Positions 54,551 to 63,447 of a stretch of 64,000 bases of DNA are shown piece after piece. Source of the stretch: Dyadobacter tibetensis Y620-1 (GTDB lineage: Bacteria; Bacteroidota; Bacteroidia; Cytophagales; Spirosomataceae); assembly GCF_000566685.1 (NCBI RefSeq), contig NZ_AZQN01000012.1, forward strand, positions 16,019 through 80,018. The letters run 5' to 3'. The stretch's first letter is position 1; each line of letters starts with the position of its first letter. Below the pieces are notes generated by a model. That model ran no database searches. It was given only the letters and a program-made list of their open reading frames with translations, and was not told the DNA's origin. A program made the position numbers and the translations under genes.

Positions 54551-55294
54551 CTATAACAAATAAAATATGCTGTAAATCATGCCAAGGTTAAATCCGGCGT
54601 GACAAATAATTGCGCCCAAAATCGAGTTTGAAAATCTTCTAAATGCAGTAAAAAGTATGCTAACCAGAAACATGCTACTAACCCATAGCAAGGTAGGGAT
54701 CAACAGAAAACGCCATTGATCATTGATAAATACCAACCCAAAATGAGCGATATGGGTGAGGGCAAAGGCAGAAGCATCCACTATGGAAGCCATTTTGTCT
54801 TCTAACGATTTGGCAAAACTAGCGTGGACGACTCCCCGGAAGAATAGTTCTTCTCCGATCGGACTAAAGGTCATCCCCGTGACCGCCATCACAGCGAAGA
54901 GAATCTTTTTATCCTCAGCTCCTATACCCGAGGGGATATTATAGGATCGACCGATATAATGATACCAATTTTCAAAGGTATTTCCATAGAGGCTATTTCC
55001 GATCCAGTGCAGCATAAGACTCACGGCGATGCCAACGGAAAAAGCCAAGACTAACGACCAGTAATTCTTGGCCCATTTCACCCCAATTTCGTTCCGGCCA
55101 TATTTGGTCAAAAAAAGCAAAGGGGCAAAAGCGGAAATCAGCATGATGGCACCAATGCCCCCATAGCTCCCGGAAATATTCGCCTTAAGCACCAAAATAA
55201 ACCGGGGAATACAAATGATGCCGATCAAAAACAAACCAAATTTCCAGTCAAAGGAAAAGATATTACGCCAAAACGGCCTTAGCTCATTGTTCAT
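54551..55294 (-). CDS. CPBP-family intramembrane metalloprotease
   Basis: 247 residues with about seven TM helices. CPBP motif 1 is SPIGEELFFRGVVHASFAKS (paired Glu and Arg), motif 2 ASAFALTHIAHFGLVF (His), motif 3 GAIICHAGFNLGMI (His and Asn). The motifs are complete, so a protease fold with a metal site is likely. Not related by sequence to the CPBP protein at 19606 beyond the motifs, and not placed beside any leader peptide, so a housekeeping or stress role is more probable. Monocistronic, convergent with cstA. Confidence 0.9.
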   Translation of the reverse strand: MNNELRPFWRNIFSFDWKFGLFLIGIICIPRFILVLKANISGSYGGIGAIMLISAFAPLLFLTKYGRNEIGVKWAKNYWSLVLAFSVGIAVSLMLHWIGNSLYGNTFENWYHYIGRSYNIPSGIGAEDKKILFAVMAVTGMTFSPIGEELFFRGVVHASFAKSLEDKMASIVDASAFALTHIAHFGLVFINDQWRFLLIPTLLWVSSMFLVSILFTAFRRFSNSILGAIICHAGFNLGMIYSIFYLL

Positions 55295-55606
55295 GCTACA
55301 ATATTTAGGGTAGGTGTTCCAAAGATAGCGCTACGTTGGAAAACTATTAAATGGATAAAAGAGTCCGCTCCCCAGACATAAAAAAATATATAGAGCGCCT
55401 TACCTTCGAACCACTACTCCCCTACTAAAAACGCTTTCTTGCCAGGATCCAAGACAAACCCGAAAAAAGAAATCTTGATGTAAAGGAGCCCAGCCCCGAA
55501 ATTGTATTAACTAAAATACCACATTAATATCGCTTTATTTTTAGGCATTACACCCGTTTCTTTAAGTCGCATTAGAAAGAGACGCTAACCTTTTCTTAAC
55601 CATGGT

Positions 55607-55681
55607 TATCGATCGGCTGTCGGCAATCGGCTGTAGGCTGTAGCCCGCTGGCGATCGGCTGTGGGCTGTCGGCAATCGACC
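55607..55681. repeat. GATCGGCTGT direct repeats
   Basis: Repeated blocks GATCGGCTGT-C/G-GGC, CAATCGGCTGTAGGC, GCGATCGGCTGTGGGC and CTGTCGGCAATCG follow each other with irregular spacing. At least four copies of the CGGCTGT core. Low-complexity array, not coding. Confidence 0.65.
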
Positions 55682-55867
55682 TTTTGCCCTGCAAACCCAG
55701 AATGGCTCGCATAATATTGATCGGATTATGGGTTAAAAATGCAACCCTAAAAAACTACTCACTCCATAAGTTTCGGTCTTGATTCGTGATTCATAACCAG
55801 CACCCCAGTCCATAGCCCAAGGCCAACTACTGATAGCCACAATCACCAAGCTTCCGCTCCTGTCTTA

Positions 55868-55965
55868 GCTTATATAACCTCCAAAACCCTGAAAGGCTGG
55901 AATTTTTATAGATGATTTTTTGAACCATCATTTCCAAACCCCGAAGGGGTGAAATGATTATTGAA
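55868..55965. repeat. Two copies of an AACCC-GAA-GGGTG palindromic repeat
   Basis: A weaker copy CCAAAACCCTGAAAGGCTGGA (55868-55900 region) and a cleaner one CCAAACCCCGAAGGGGTGAA (about 55930-55950), each a short palindrome followed by ATTTTTATAG- or ATGATTATTG-like sequence. This dispersed element is common between genes of Bacteroidota; its role is unknown. Confidence 0.55.
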
Positions 55966-56008
55966 AGACAAACCGGTAACAGGATATAAGTAGTTAAGAA
56001 TACAACGA

Positions 56009-57193
56009 TTAATCCATTTTAGTAAAAGTAATAGCGCCTGCTTTATTCTCTGAGGAGATGTCAACTCTGGAAACTCGGTATCCTTGTGACAACCAAGCGA
56101 CTTTCTGTACATGATACTCAGAACTCGTGTTTCCCCAAAATAGGGCCGATCGGGTAAATGCCCATGTTGGCAACTTGTTCGTAGTATCCCTGCTGAGTTG
56201 GATTTCAATTTCATGTATGGTTAAAACTATTGATTTCAATCCTTTAAGTGAGCATTCTCTAAGATATTCTTGCAGATAATAGTATTTCTTATTCGCCGTA
56301 AGTGGTTCTATGGCGACAATATTTGGAATAGTCCTTGGTACCGCTATTCGTGGAGTTTTAATTTCTACCAAAAAATTATCACCACCAAAATGATCGACAA
56401 TGATCTTCCATAACTGTTTTCTAGGATTACTGGGGTCGGGGTTTAATTTTAGAGACTGACCAAATACAAATTCTTCAACTTTGGCTGGAGTAACTTGTTG
56501 CTCTTTATTTAATTCATTCAGTTTTTTAGTCCAGGTATTGAAATCTACTACATACTGATTGTAAAGCGCCGCCTGCTTTTGCAGAGAAGAAGGAAGCTTT
56601 ACGGCGTATGCTAAATTAGTATTTATACCCTTATACGCTAACCGATGAATTTGAGCGGTTTGTATCGTTAAGGAACAATGAGCATTGGACGTCCATTTAT
56701 CTAAAATTAGAGGCTTTAAAGACACATCATGTAACTGCCCTAAGAAAAAGAACAACTTAGTATAATAAGCATATCCGATGCCCGGAAGATCATGATCCCC
56801 ATTAGGAGCAAAGCTTAAAAACAAATCATACATTTCACCAGATTTTATTTTTTGCTCTGCATATTGAATTGCTTGTTCTACTTTTTCTATGGGATGTTCC
56901 AAGATCTTTCTAAATGGAGTATCCATTCCTTCTGCAGTTTGAGGTCTGTTCGCATTAATCCCTCCCCACATCAGAGACGCAATAAATCCAGTATAAGGAT
57001 TCTCCGAAAATAGGTTAATCACCTCCTTACGTTGCAAATTTCTGTTAGGAAAGCGCTTATATATTTCATTGACTACTTCGTAGCCTTTGTAGCGGTCGTA
57101 ACTGGCATTCCATAATGTAATCTGCTGGACTGGAGCATTTATAATTCGATCGTGATTTTCTAAAAGATACTTGGGAATAGAGGGGTTGTCCAT
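56009..57193 (-). CDS. Probable OGG-fold (8-oxoguanine glycosylase-like) protein
   Basis: 394 residues without signal peptide. The middle (about 90-185) has a helix-hairpin-helix-like pattern, LPGIGYAYYTKLFFFLGQLH followed by PLILDKWTSNAHC, which resembles the GIGPAFFTK...ILDxWT signature of bacterial OGG-fold DNA-repair-like proteins; the N-terminal NPYTGFIASLMWGGIN fits too. The C-terminal third (LWKIIVDHFGGDNFLVEIKT) is unassigned. Such genes are often near restriction-modification and other defence loci, as here. The catalytic Lys expected for a true glycosylase is not confidently visible, so activity is uncertain. It has its own upstream region, about 690 bases from the next gene. Confidence 0.55.
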   Translation of the reverse strand: MDNPSIPKYLLENHDRIINAPVQQITLWNASYDRYKGYEVVNEIYKRFPNRNLQRKEVINLFSENPYTGFIASLMWGGINANRPQTAEGMDTPFRKILEHPIEKVEQAIQYAEQKIKSGEMYDLFLSFAPNGDHDLPGIGYAYYTKLFFFLGQLHDVSLKPLILDKWTSNAHCSLTIQTAQIHRLAYKGINTNLAYAVKLPSSLQKQAALYNQYVVDFNTWTKKLNELNKEQQVTPAKVEEFVFGQSLKLNPDPSNPRKQLWKIIVDHFGGDNFLVEIKTPRIAVPRTIPNIVAIEPLTANKKYYYLQEYLRECSLKGLKSIVLTIHEIEIQLSRDTTNKLPTWAFTRSALFWGNTSSEYHVQKVAWLSQGYRVSRVDISSENKAGAITFTKMD

Positions 57194-57881
57194 GATGATA
57201 TAGTAATATTAATGAAACTTTTCCGGTGATATTGCAGCAGATTTATACCCACCCAAGCAAAACATTTCCCTAAATAAATCTACTGGTTTGGTTAGCAAAA
57301 GTGAGGGAACGGTATTTCTTGAAATGCCCATAGGACCAAAGTAATTCTGAATATTGAACCTTCTACATACAACAATTTACTGTTTAGAATGAGATATTTT
57401 TGATTTGACTCTTCATCAAAGTATTAATAGTGATTTTCTAATGTTTTTTGCTTCGGTGATTTGGTTTGATATTGGCTGCGATTTCTTGCCTTTCACCTAC
57501 CTTTCGTAATATTTTGCTGCCAGATTTAGGTTAAGTATTCAGCTAAAAACCCACTTCCCCAACTTTTAGAAATTCTATTCAATTTGATACCCTCCGGCTC
57601 TTAGAGCCTGACAAAACCTATCTATGCGGTCTATGGCCCATGCCAGACGGAAGTATGAATCTAAAAATCACTCCGATAGACCAGATTGTCAAAGGAGCTA
57701 AGGAGATTGACCGGCGTGAATTTGATTAGGAGAAACAGCGAATCGAATCAATCCTTAATTTGGGATGATTCGATTCGCTTTACATATAATATCGTTTTAT
57801 TTTACGTCCATATTGAAATATTTTGATGTGCGAAGGCGAAAGCCGTCGGCTTTTTTTGTGCCGTTTAATCAAATGTGACTA
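57194..57881. other. Gap upstream of the OGG-fold gene
   Basis: 688 bases, AT-rich. A 24-codon frame at about 57657-57729 (MNLKITPIDQIVKGAKEID...) looks like the truncated start of a small protein gene. It is followed by a 14-bp stem-loop at 57737-57779. No longer frame was found. Confidence 0.4.
57737..57779. terminator. Stem-loop, possible terminator
   Basis: AGCGAATCGAATCA pairs with TGATTCGATTCGCT across a 15-base loop. The plus-strand tail is TTACATATAAT, only weakly U-rich; on the minus strand the tail is TTTCTCC. It lies beyond the end of the restriction-modification operon and may stop its transcript. Confidence 0.5.
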
Positions 57882-58694
57882 TTAGCCAAAATTTAGATTA
57901 ATTGCCGGATAATCATAATATTCAATTGCCCTAAATATTACTTTGTCCAATACGCCATTTTTACTTTGTGTTTGTTCAATCCAATGTCCATGTTCATTTA
58001 GTGTATACTCGTATTCCTCGAAAACTTCTTTTTCTGGAAATTTACAATGAATGCTTTTCAATAAGCCGTTTTCATTCCATGTTCTTTTATAAAAAATCTC
58101 ATTCGATACTTGCCCATCATCCTGAAAGCTTGTTTCCTTAATTACATTTCCTAAACCATCATACATCATTTTGCTCCAAGTAATAACTTCATTACCATTT
58201 CTACATGCTTTTGTTTCTATCAAATAATTATTCTCATCAAATTTACTCATAATGGTATAGTCATTTGACAAGGGACGATCTTTATTAGTTTGTAACACAA
58301 AATCATGTGTATAAAAGCTTAACCATTCTTCATCATTGAAAATTGAATCATTACCAGTAATATGCCTTTCTTTTTTAATTATAATTCGACCGTCATCATC
58401 ATAAATAAACTCTGAAATCATACCTATTTTGTTAGAATAAGTATCAAAAGTCATAATGGCAACTATTATTCCTGAACTGTTGTAGGTAAATATATTCTTA
58501 TCACTTGATGTTTTTGTTGTTCGAATATTTTCAGTTAAAATACCATTTGGACTAAAACATAGTTTATCCGACCCAACGAAATTCTTTTGATCACTGAGGT
58601 TTTTGCCCCTGGTTATACGGTATTCCCACTCAGTAACTGTTTTAAAATTCGACTCATACTTTATAAGTAAATTTTCGAATCGTTCCAATAGCAT
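57882..58694 (-). CDS. YD-repeat-like protein of the restriction-modification operon, function unknown
   Basis: 270 residues from the ATG at 58694 (MLLERFENLLIKYESNFKTV), the only ATG start near the helicase stop; they are separated by two bases, so translation is coupled. The body is a run of short beta motifs such as ISEFIYDDDGRIIIKKE, MMYDGLGNVIKETSF and EYEYTLNEHGHWIEQ, the Y-D-x-x-G-x/N-x-x-x pattern of RHS/YD-repeat and MORN-like proteins, about nine units. No signal peptide and no toxin domain at the end. Its function is unknown; a role with the nuclease-helicase is suggested only by position. Confidence 0.75.
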   Translation of the reverse strand: MLLERFENLLIKYESNFKTVTEWEYRITRGKNLSDQKNFVGSDKLCFSPNGILTENIRTTKTSSDKNIFTYNSSGIIVAIMTFDTYSNKIGMISEFIYDDDGRIIIKKERHITGNDSIFNDEEWLSFYTHDFVLQTNKDRPLSNDYTIMSKFDENNYLIETKACRNGNEVITWSKMMYDGLGNVIKETSFQDDGQVSNEIFYKRTWNENGLLKSIHCKFPEKEVFEEYEYTLNEHGHWIEQTQSKNGVLDKVIFRAIEYYDYPAINLNFG

Positions 58695-58696
58695 AA

Positions 58697-61240
58697 TCAA
58701 TCTTCATTTAAATAAATTTCTTGATGTTCTTCCCTGGTAAGGACCGTATCATATCCTCCAATATTCTCCCCCTCGTGCTTGTTGATACCAGTATATTCTA
58801 AGCTGGCATTCTCATACTGTTTAAATTTAAAAACTGCATCATTCATTAGTCCCGAATTGAATACTCCGAGGCTGACCAACAATTCAAAGTCTTTAACTAA
58901 CAACCCGGTAACTTTTTTAAATAGTCCGGGTTCTAACTGAGTGACTACATCTTTCAAACTACGTTCCCTATAATCTGTTAAATACATAAAAACAGGAATA
59001 CGGGTAGCAAATTTGATCAACTTATCCTGGATCGTTTTCCTCAAACTCTTGTATTCCTTCTCTTCAACAGATATCTCCTTCTTTTTTTCACGGGATAGTT
59101 CGGTATCACCTACATCTTTTTTAGCTTTCTTAACGGCCTCCGATTTGTTAATTATAGTTTCAATATCCTGATTTAAAGACCGGAAACCTTCTATATTCAT
59201 CAGAGCATGCATCGCTTCCGAATTTTTCATTAATCTAGCTAGGGTATTGTTATCTACATTCACTAACAAAGCACTTTCCCATCTTCTAGCAAGCAGTGTA
59301 GCAGTGGTTCCACTTAGTGCCATATCCAGTATTCCAGCAGCATCAACCTGCTTCATAAAACTACCATCAAATGCCAACACGGGTAAGAAATTAATAAACT
59401 CGGCAACTTTTACTTCGGGGTTCGCTTCATTTACATCGAGTCGACAACTGTAATCCGCTATTTGCTTTAATGCCCTGTCTGGTGCAAAATCGAATACATA
59501 ACATTCTTCTTTGAGAATTTCCTCCTTATTTGGAGATTTACTATCTGGGTTTTTAATTACCCATGGTGTTTGTACCCGGAAGGCAGCTTGGAAATAAGTT
59601 TCAGGGCTGGAAGAATTGCGGAGCATAAAAATACCTGTCCATGGCTTAACAGAGACACCTGTTGTGAGCTTACCACAGGAAAGTGTAATTGTTTTGGACT
59701 CCAAAGGGTTATCTGTCATTGCCTCTAATACCGGAAGTAAAGCTTCTACGCCAATGCCCGCACTTGTTCCAGCGGCCACAACCACATTATAGTCATGATA
59801 AAATTTATTTTGTCTCTGCTTTAATAAACTGGCCATGGCGTTACATGCCGCAACTGATGGCAAAAACCAGAAAGTATGATTTAAAACATTTAAAAGAGGA
59901 GCATGAGAAAAAGGCATAGGTGGCTTTTGTGCTCCCAATTTTAAATTTTCCACTGTTGTTTCACTAAATGAGCCACGTATGAGATCCAGCCATTTTTGGA
60001 CTTCGTCTTCATACTTGAAGCGCCAATTATTACCCTTTCCTTCCGCTGTGAAAAATATATTCAAATCGAAGCCATCAAACTCACCTTGCATGGCAATCCG
60101 TCGGATAGAGTCTGGCAATTGATACGTAAGCATTACCATTCTTGGCAATGATGCATATGGGTTAACGCCACCGACCCAATTCTCTTTGGCCTTTTGCTCG
60201 TCTGAGTAGGTCCAATTAAATATTTGTTCTTCTATAAATTCACCAGAATTGATAGCTCGAAATGGTGTACCAGACAAGTATAAAAAATGATTGGTACTAA
60301 TTGGAATTATCTTTTCTAAATGTTCTGCCTTGTCTTCTTCAGCAAACCCTTCCTTTTCAATCTTTTTGTAATCTTCAATTTCCGTTTCGGCTTCCACGTC
60401 TTTCCCGAATAAATCTTTGGCATTTTCACGCCATGCACCGTAATGGTATTCATCAAAAATTATACAATCCCATACGATGGTGTGTACCCATTCGTTTCTA
60501 GCCTTGATGCCTCCTGTATTGGTATTTCTGCCCAAATAGTCTTGAAACGAGCCAAAGCAGATTAAGGGGTTTTTTGTAATAATATCTTCCTGAGACAGGT
60601 CCGTAGCATTTTTAGATATAAACTGCCAACCTTCAAAATCAACATGGGTTAGCAAATCTTCTTTCCAGGCATCTTCCACAGCTGGCTTAAAAGTGAGAAC
60701 CAAAACTTTTTTCCACCCTAATTTTTTAGCCAAATGATAACTGGCAAATGTTTTGCCGAAACGCATTTTGGCATTCCACAAAAAATGAGGAGTCATACCA
60801 TGATTCTCAGTGCGAATTCTTTGGAAATAATTACTGGTTTTATTTACGGCTTCTTCCTGCTCCGGTCGCATTGTAAAGCTATGTACCCGGCTCGCTTCTG
60901 TTCGTTCACCCGTTTTTATTTCCCAAATAGCTTTACGTAAATCATTTACGGTACATTTAAACCATTCTCCTTCGGGATTTGCAAAAGCTTGTTTACGAAG
61001 ATGACGATGGATATCACGGTCAGTAAAGGAATTACCATCCCGTTTCATAGCTGATTCTTCAAATACAATTTTGTACTGAATAGCTGCAGTACCTAGCTGC
61101 TCTTTTATTCGTTGTTGTGCATTACGATCAGTAAATCCGATTTTGAGCAATCCTTTATGCGTAGCAACTCCAACCAATTCGTAAGCATAAATGGTGGGAT
61201 TGGCAGATGGACGAGGAGGGAAGAATTCTTTCTTATTCAT
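58697..61240 (-). CDS. GIY-YIG nuclease and DEAD/DEAH helicase restriction subunit
   Basis: 847 residues. N terminus (about 12-95) is a T5orf172-type GIY-YIG nuclease: YAYELVGVATHKGLLKIGFT, then RNAQQRIKEQLGTA and EFFKC-like EWFKC. A superfamily 2 helicase follows (about 130-660): motif I WNAKMRFGKTFASYHLA, motif II IFDEYHYGAW (DEYH in place of DEAH), motif III LYLSGTPFRA, and a C-terminal RecA-like lobe with TLSCGKLTTGVSVKPW and FQAAFRVQTPW as motifs V and VI. It is thus an ATP-driven restriction enzyme whose cutting domain is at the front. It overlaps the methylase gene by eight bases in the same operon. Confidence 0.9.
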   Translation of the reverse strand: MNKKEFFPPRPSANPTIYAYELVGVATHKGLLKIGFTDRNAQQRIKEQLGTAAIQYKIVFEESAMKRDGNSFTDRDIHRHLRKQAFANPEGEWFKCTVNDLRKAIWEIKTGERTEASRVHSFTMRPEQEEAVNKTSNYFQRIRTENHGMTPHFLWNAKMRFGKTFASYHLAKKLGWKKVLVLTFKPAVEDAWKEDLLTHVDFEGWQFISKNATDLSQEDIITKNPLICFGSFQDYLGRNTNTGGIKARNEWVHTIVWDCIIFDEYHYGAWRENAKDLFGKDVEAETEIEDYKKIEKEGFAEEDKAEHLEKIIPISTNHFLYLSGTPFRAINSGEFIEEQIFNWTYSDEQKAKENWVGGVNPYASLPRMVMLTYQLPDSIRRIAMQGEFDGFDLNIFFTAEGKGNNWRFKYEDEVQKWLDLIRGSFSETTVENLKLGAQKPPMPFSHAPLLNVLNHTFWFLPSVAACNAMASLLKQRQNKFYHDYNVVVAAGTSAGIGVEALLPVLEAMTDNPLESKTITLSCGKLTTGVSVKPWTGIFMLRNSSSPETYFQAAFRVQTPWVIKNPDSKSPNKEEILKEECYVFDFAPDRALKQIADYSCRLDVNEANPEVKVAEFINFLPVLAFDGSFMKQVDAAGILDMALSGTTATLLARRWESALLVNVDNNTLARLMKNSEAMHALMNIEGFRSLNQDIETIINKSEAVKKAKKDVGDTELSREKKKEISVEEKEYKSLRKTIQDKLIKFATRIPVFMYLTDYRERSLKDVVTQLEPGLFKKVTGLLVKDFELLVSLGVFNSGLMNDAVFKFKQYENASLEYTGINKHEGENIGGYDTVLTREEHQEIYLNED

Positions 61241-62795
61241 TTTCTACGCCATTTGGGGATAAGTCCTTTGGCCGTATCATACTTTCAATAAAGTCGATTT
61301 CTTCCGTAGTTAATTTGTATTTTTTGTATAGTTTTTCATCTGTCCATTTTTCAGAGAAATCTTGCATAGGGACAAATTCATAAACTCCTCTTCTAGCCTC
61401 TTGGGTTATTTTTTTGAGAGAAACCAAAAAGTGAAAAAATTTGGTCCCAATGTATGAAAGGATATTTTCTATGGTCTTATTCGATTGAAAGGGACCAATC
61501 ACAAGGTAAGTTTCACTTGTGCATGATGGATTATCGGGTAAAAAAGGTTTTATAATATCGGTTTTACAATCTCCTGTGCCGATGGCTTTTGCTACAAATA
61601 ACTTATTTTGATTCAACCAATCCGGGTTCTTTTGCACATATTTAGTATCAATGTATCCAACGCCATCTTTTCTCCATCCGTTGTAATAAAACTTAACACT
61701 ACCTTCGAAGTATTTGAGTTTATATTGGGGTTTAACCCGTTTCATGCTGCCTTTTACCCTAACATCAAACCCAAAAGGATCATTTGCACTAATTAACTCT
61801 GAAAAGCTTTTCTCACTTTTTGCTTGAACTTTCTTCAAGATAGGTATAGCTTCATTGTATCGAATAAAGGTTGAAGCCCCATCTTCCAGTAAGGAGCGTT
61901 CACTTTCTGAAACGATTTTATTACCTGAGTGTGTGTAAACTTTACAAAGCCCTTCATTATCCCGGTCCCATAGAAAATAGTTTACACCTCCCTTTATTTC
62001 AACTCCTGGAAAACAATCTCTTGCATCTTGAAAATCATGAATTATTCTCAAACTTTTATCTCTTAACATTTTTTCTCTAAACTCTGTGAGTTCACCAACT
62101 CTGCCACCAGCAAACCATCTTGCTGGTATAATCATTGAAATATATCTAGGCCTTAGTTTAATAGCTTGCTCCACAAATTTATGATATATGGGCTTAGCGC
62201 TCGCCCCATGGCCACCATCATTTAATTGATAGGGTGGATTACCAACGATAACATCAAATTTCATATTGAATATTTTTTCAGGATTGTCTGTGTGAATAAA
62301 ATTATAAGCATGGGTTTCCATAGCATCTTCTCGGCTGTACACTTCCTTGTTTGCGCCGCAATAAATGCATTTCCCGCTTTGCCATGTGTGTTTAATACTT
62401 TCGTAGCGTATATTACCTTGCTCGTTATCAAAACTTTCGCAAATGGAGTATTTTCCATTAGCAGTTTTGGAACAGTACACGCTTCTGCGAGAAAGCAAAG
62501 CAGTTAAGTCGGTAATGGCAATACCGTACAATTGTTGACCAAAAATATGGTTAATGCGTTCCTGCTTATCGGTAATTTGAGCTTCCAAGCCATCCATTAA
62601 ACGTTTGGCCATTTCCCGAAGAAAAACACCACTTTTAGAAACAGGGTCTAAAAACTTAGCACCGGGGTTGCTCCACAATTCGCTAGGGAGCAAATCTAAA
62701 ATATCGTTTACCAAACTCGGTGGTGTAAACACTTCGTCGTTACTCAAATTGGCAAGACATGAGAGCACATCCGGGTTATAGTTAGTTTGTACCAT
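61233..62795 (-). CDS. Eco57I-type DNA adenine methyltransferase/specificity subunit
   Basis: 520 residues from the ATG at 62795 (MVQTNYNPDVLSCLANLSND; the longer frame begins with TTG). N-terminal EVFTPPSLVNDILDLLP, a motif I-like KFLDPVSKSGVFLREMAKRL, and the N6-adenine catalytic motif IV DVIVGNPPYQLNDG. The C-terminal half (about 300-520) looks like a TaqI-type target recognition region with PQYKLKYFEGSVKFYYNG. A zinc-ribbon-like CIYCGANKE follows the motif I region. It should methylate adenine in the site cut by the helicase-nuclease. Overlaps the upstream methylase fragment gene by 14 bases. Confidence 0.9.
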   Translation of the reverse strand: MVQTNYNPDVLSCLANLSNDEVFTPPSLVNDILDLLPSELWSNPGAKFLDPVSKSGVFLREMAKRLMDGLEAQITDKQERINHIFGQQLYGIAITDLTALLSRRSVYCSKTANGKYSICESFDNEQGNIRYESIKHTWQSGKCIYCGANKEVYSREDAMETHAYNFIHTDNPEKIFNMKFDVIVGNPPYQLNDGGHGASAKPIYHKFVEQAIKLRPRYISMIIPARWFAGGRVGELTEFREKMLRDKSLRIIHDFQDARDCFPGVEIKGGVNYFLWDRDNEGLCKVYTHSGNKIVSESERSLLEDGASTFIRYNEAIPILKKVQAKSEKSFSELISANDPFGFDVRVKGSMKRVKPQYKLKYFEGSVKFYYNGWRKDGVGYIDTKYVQKNPDWLNQNKLFVAKAIGTGDCKTDIIKPFLPDNPSCTSETYLVIGPFQSNKTIENILSYIGTKFFHFLVSLKKITQEARRGVYEFVPMQDFSEKWTDEKLYKKYKLTTEEIDFIESMIRPKDLSPNGVENE

Positions 62796-63447
62796 CTTCC
62801 CCAAGTTTTAAGAAATGTATAGGTTGATAGTCCTGTATTTCCTTATCGAAATACTGAGCATTATTGTTTTCATCAAACATGGATAACTGAAAGCTTTGCT
62901 GCACAAGAAACTGAAACATAAAATCTTTCCTTTTCAGTAGAGTACCGTTTAAAGGCTTCCATTCCGAAAAAATGATAGGCCGTTTCGTAACTGGATTAGT
63001 AAAATCCAATGCATCACCCCAAAGTATGTTTTTATTTAAAAGGTACTTTATGCTGCGTCTGCACTCTTCCTTATAATTATCATTAAACAGAGCAATGTAA
63101 TTTTCATCGAAGATTTTAAAAAGTCTTTCACGGCACTCGACTGCATTATCTTCTAAAATATCAACTCCATAAATGCTAGAAACCGCAAGTACCGCATATC
63201 GTTCCCATTCAAATTGGCTTTTACTATATCGACTGTCAACTACTGAAAGTTTTCTTTTTAATACTTCTGCCAAGAAATTACCATTACCACAAGCAGGTTC
63301 TAAAAATGTAGATTCAATTCGCTCCGTTTCGTGTTTCACTAAATCCAACATGGCGTTAACTTCCTTTTCATTGGTAAATACCTCCCCGTGTTCGGCAACT
63401 CTCCTTTTTGATTTAACCTGAGAGTTTTTATCCAAATTTATCACCAT
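62782..63447 (-). CDS. Small SAM-dependent methyltransferase subunit of the restriction-modification operon
   Basis: 221 residues from the ATG at 63447 (MVINLDKNSQVKSKRRVAEH); the longer frame carries 29 residues without family resemblance. N-terminal RRVAEHGEVFTNEKEVNAML and motif I TFLEPACGNGNFLAEVLKRK are those of N6 DNA methylases, and VSSIYGVDILEDNAVECRERL is motif II. Motif IV NPPY is absent from this chain; it is carried by the next gene, which has a weaker motif I. The two may form one heterodimeric enzyme or the pair may be a split type ISP/IIG-like methylase. First gene of the operon. Confidence 0.87.
   Translation of the reverse strand: MVINLDKNSQVKSKRRVAEHGEVFTNEKEVNAMLDLVKHETERIESTFLEPACGNGNFLAEVLKRKLSVVDSRYSKSQFEWERYAVLAVSSIYGVDILEDNAVECRERLFKIFDENYIALFNDNYKEECRRSIKYLLNKNILWGDALDFTNPVTKRPIIFSEWKPLNGTLLKRKDFMFQFLVQQSFQLSMFDENNNAQYFDKEIQDYQPIHFLKLGEDGTN

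Larger units (their letters stand above)
55295..56008. other. Repeat-rich gap without genes
   Basis: 714 bases with no supported open frame. It contains the GATCGGCTGT-type repeats at 55607-55681 and the AACCCCGAAGGGGTG-type repeats at 55868-55965. No tRNA, promoter or terminator was recognised. Such gaps in Cytophagales collect small dispersed repeats. Confidence 0.6.

Noticed and set aside
55906..56214. 102-codon frame overlapping the end of the OGG-fold gene
   Set aside because: It runs through the palindromic repeat and overlaps the real gene in another frame.
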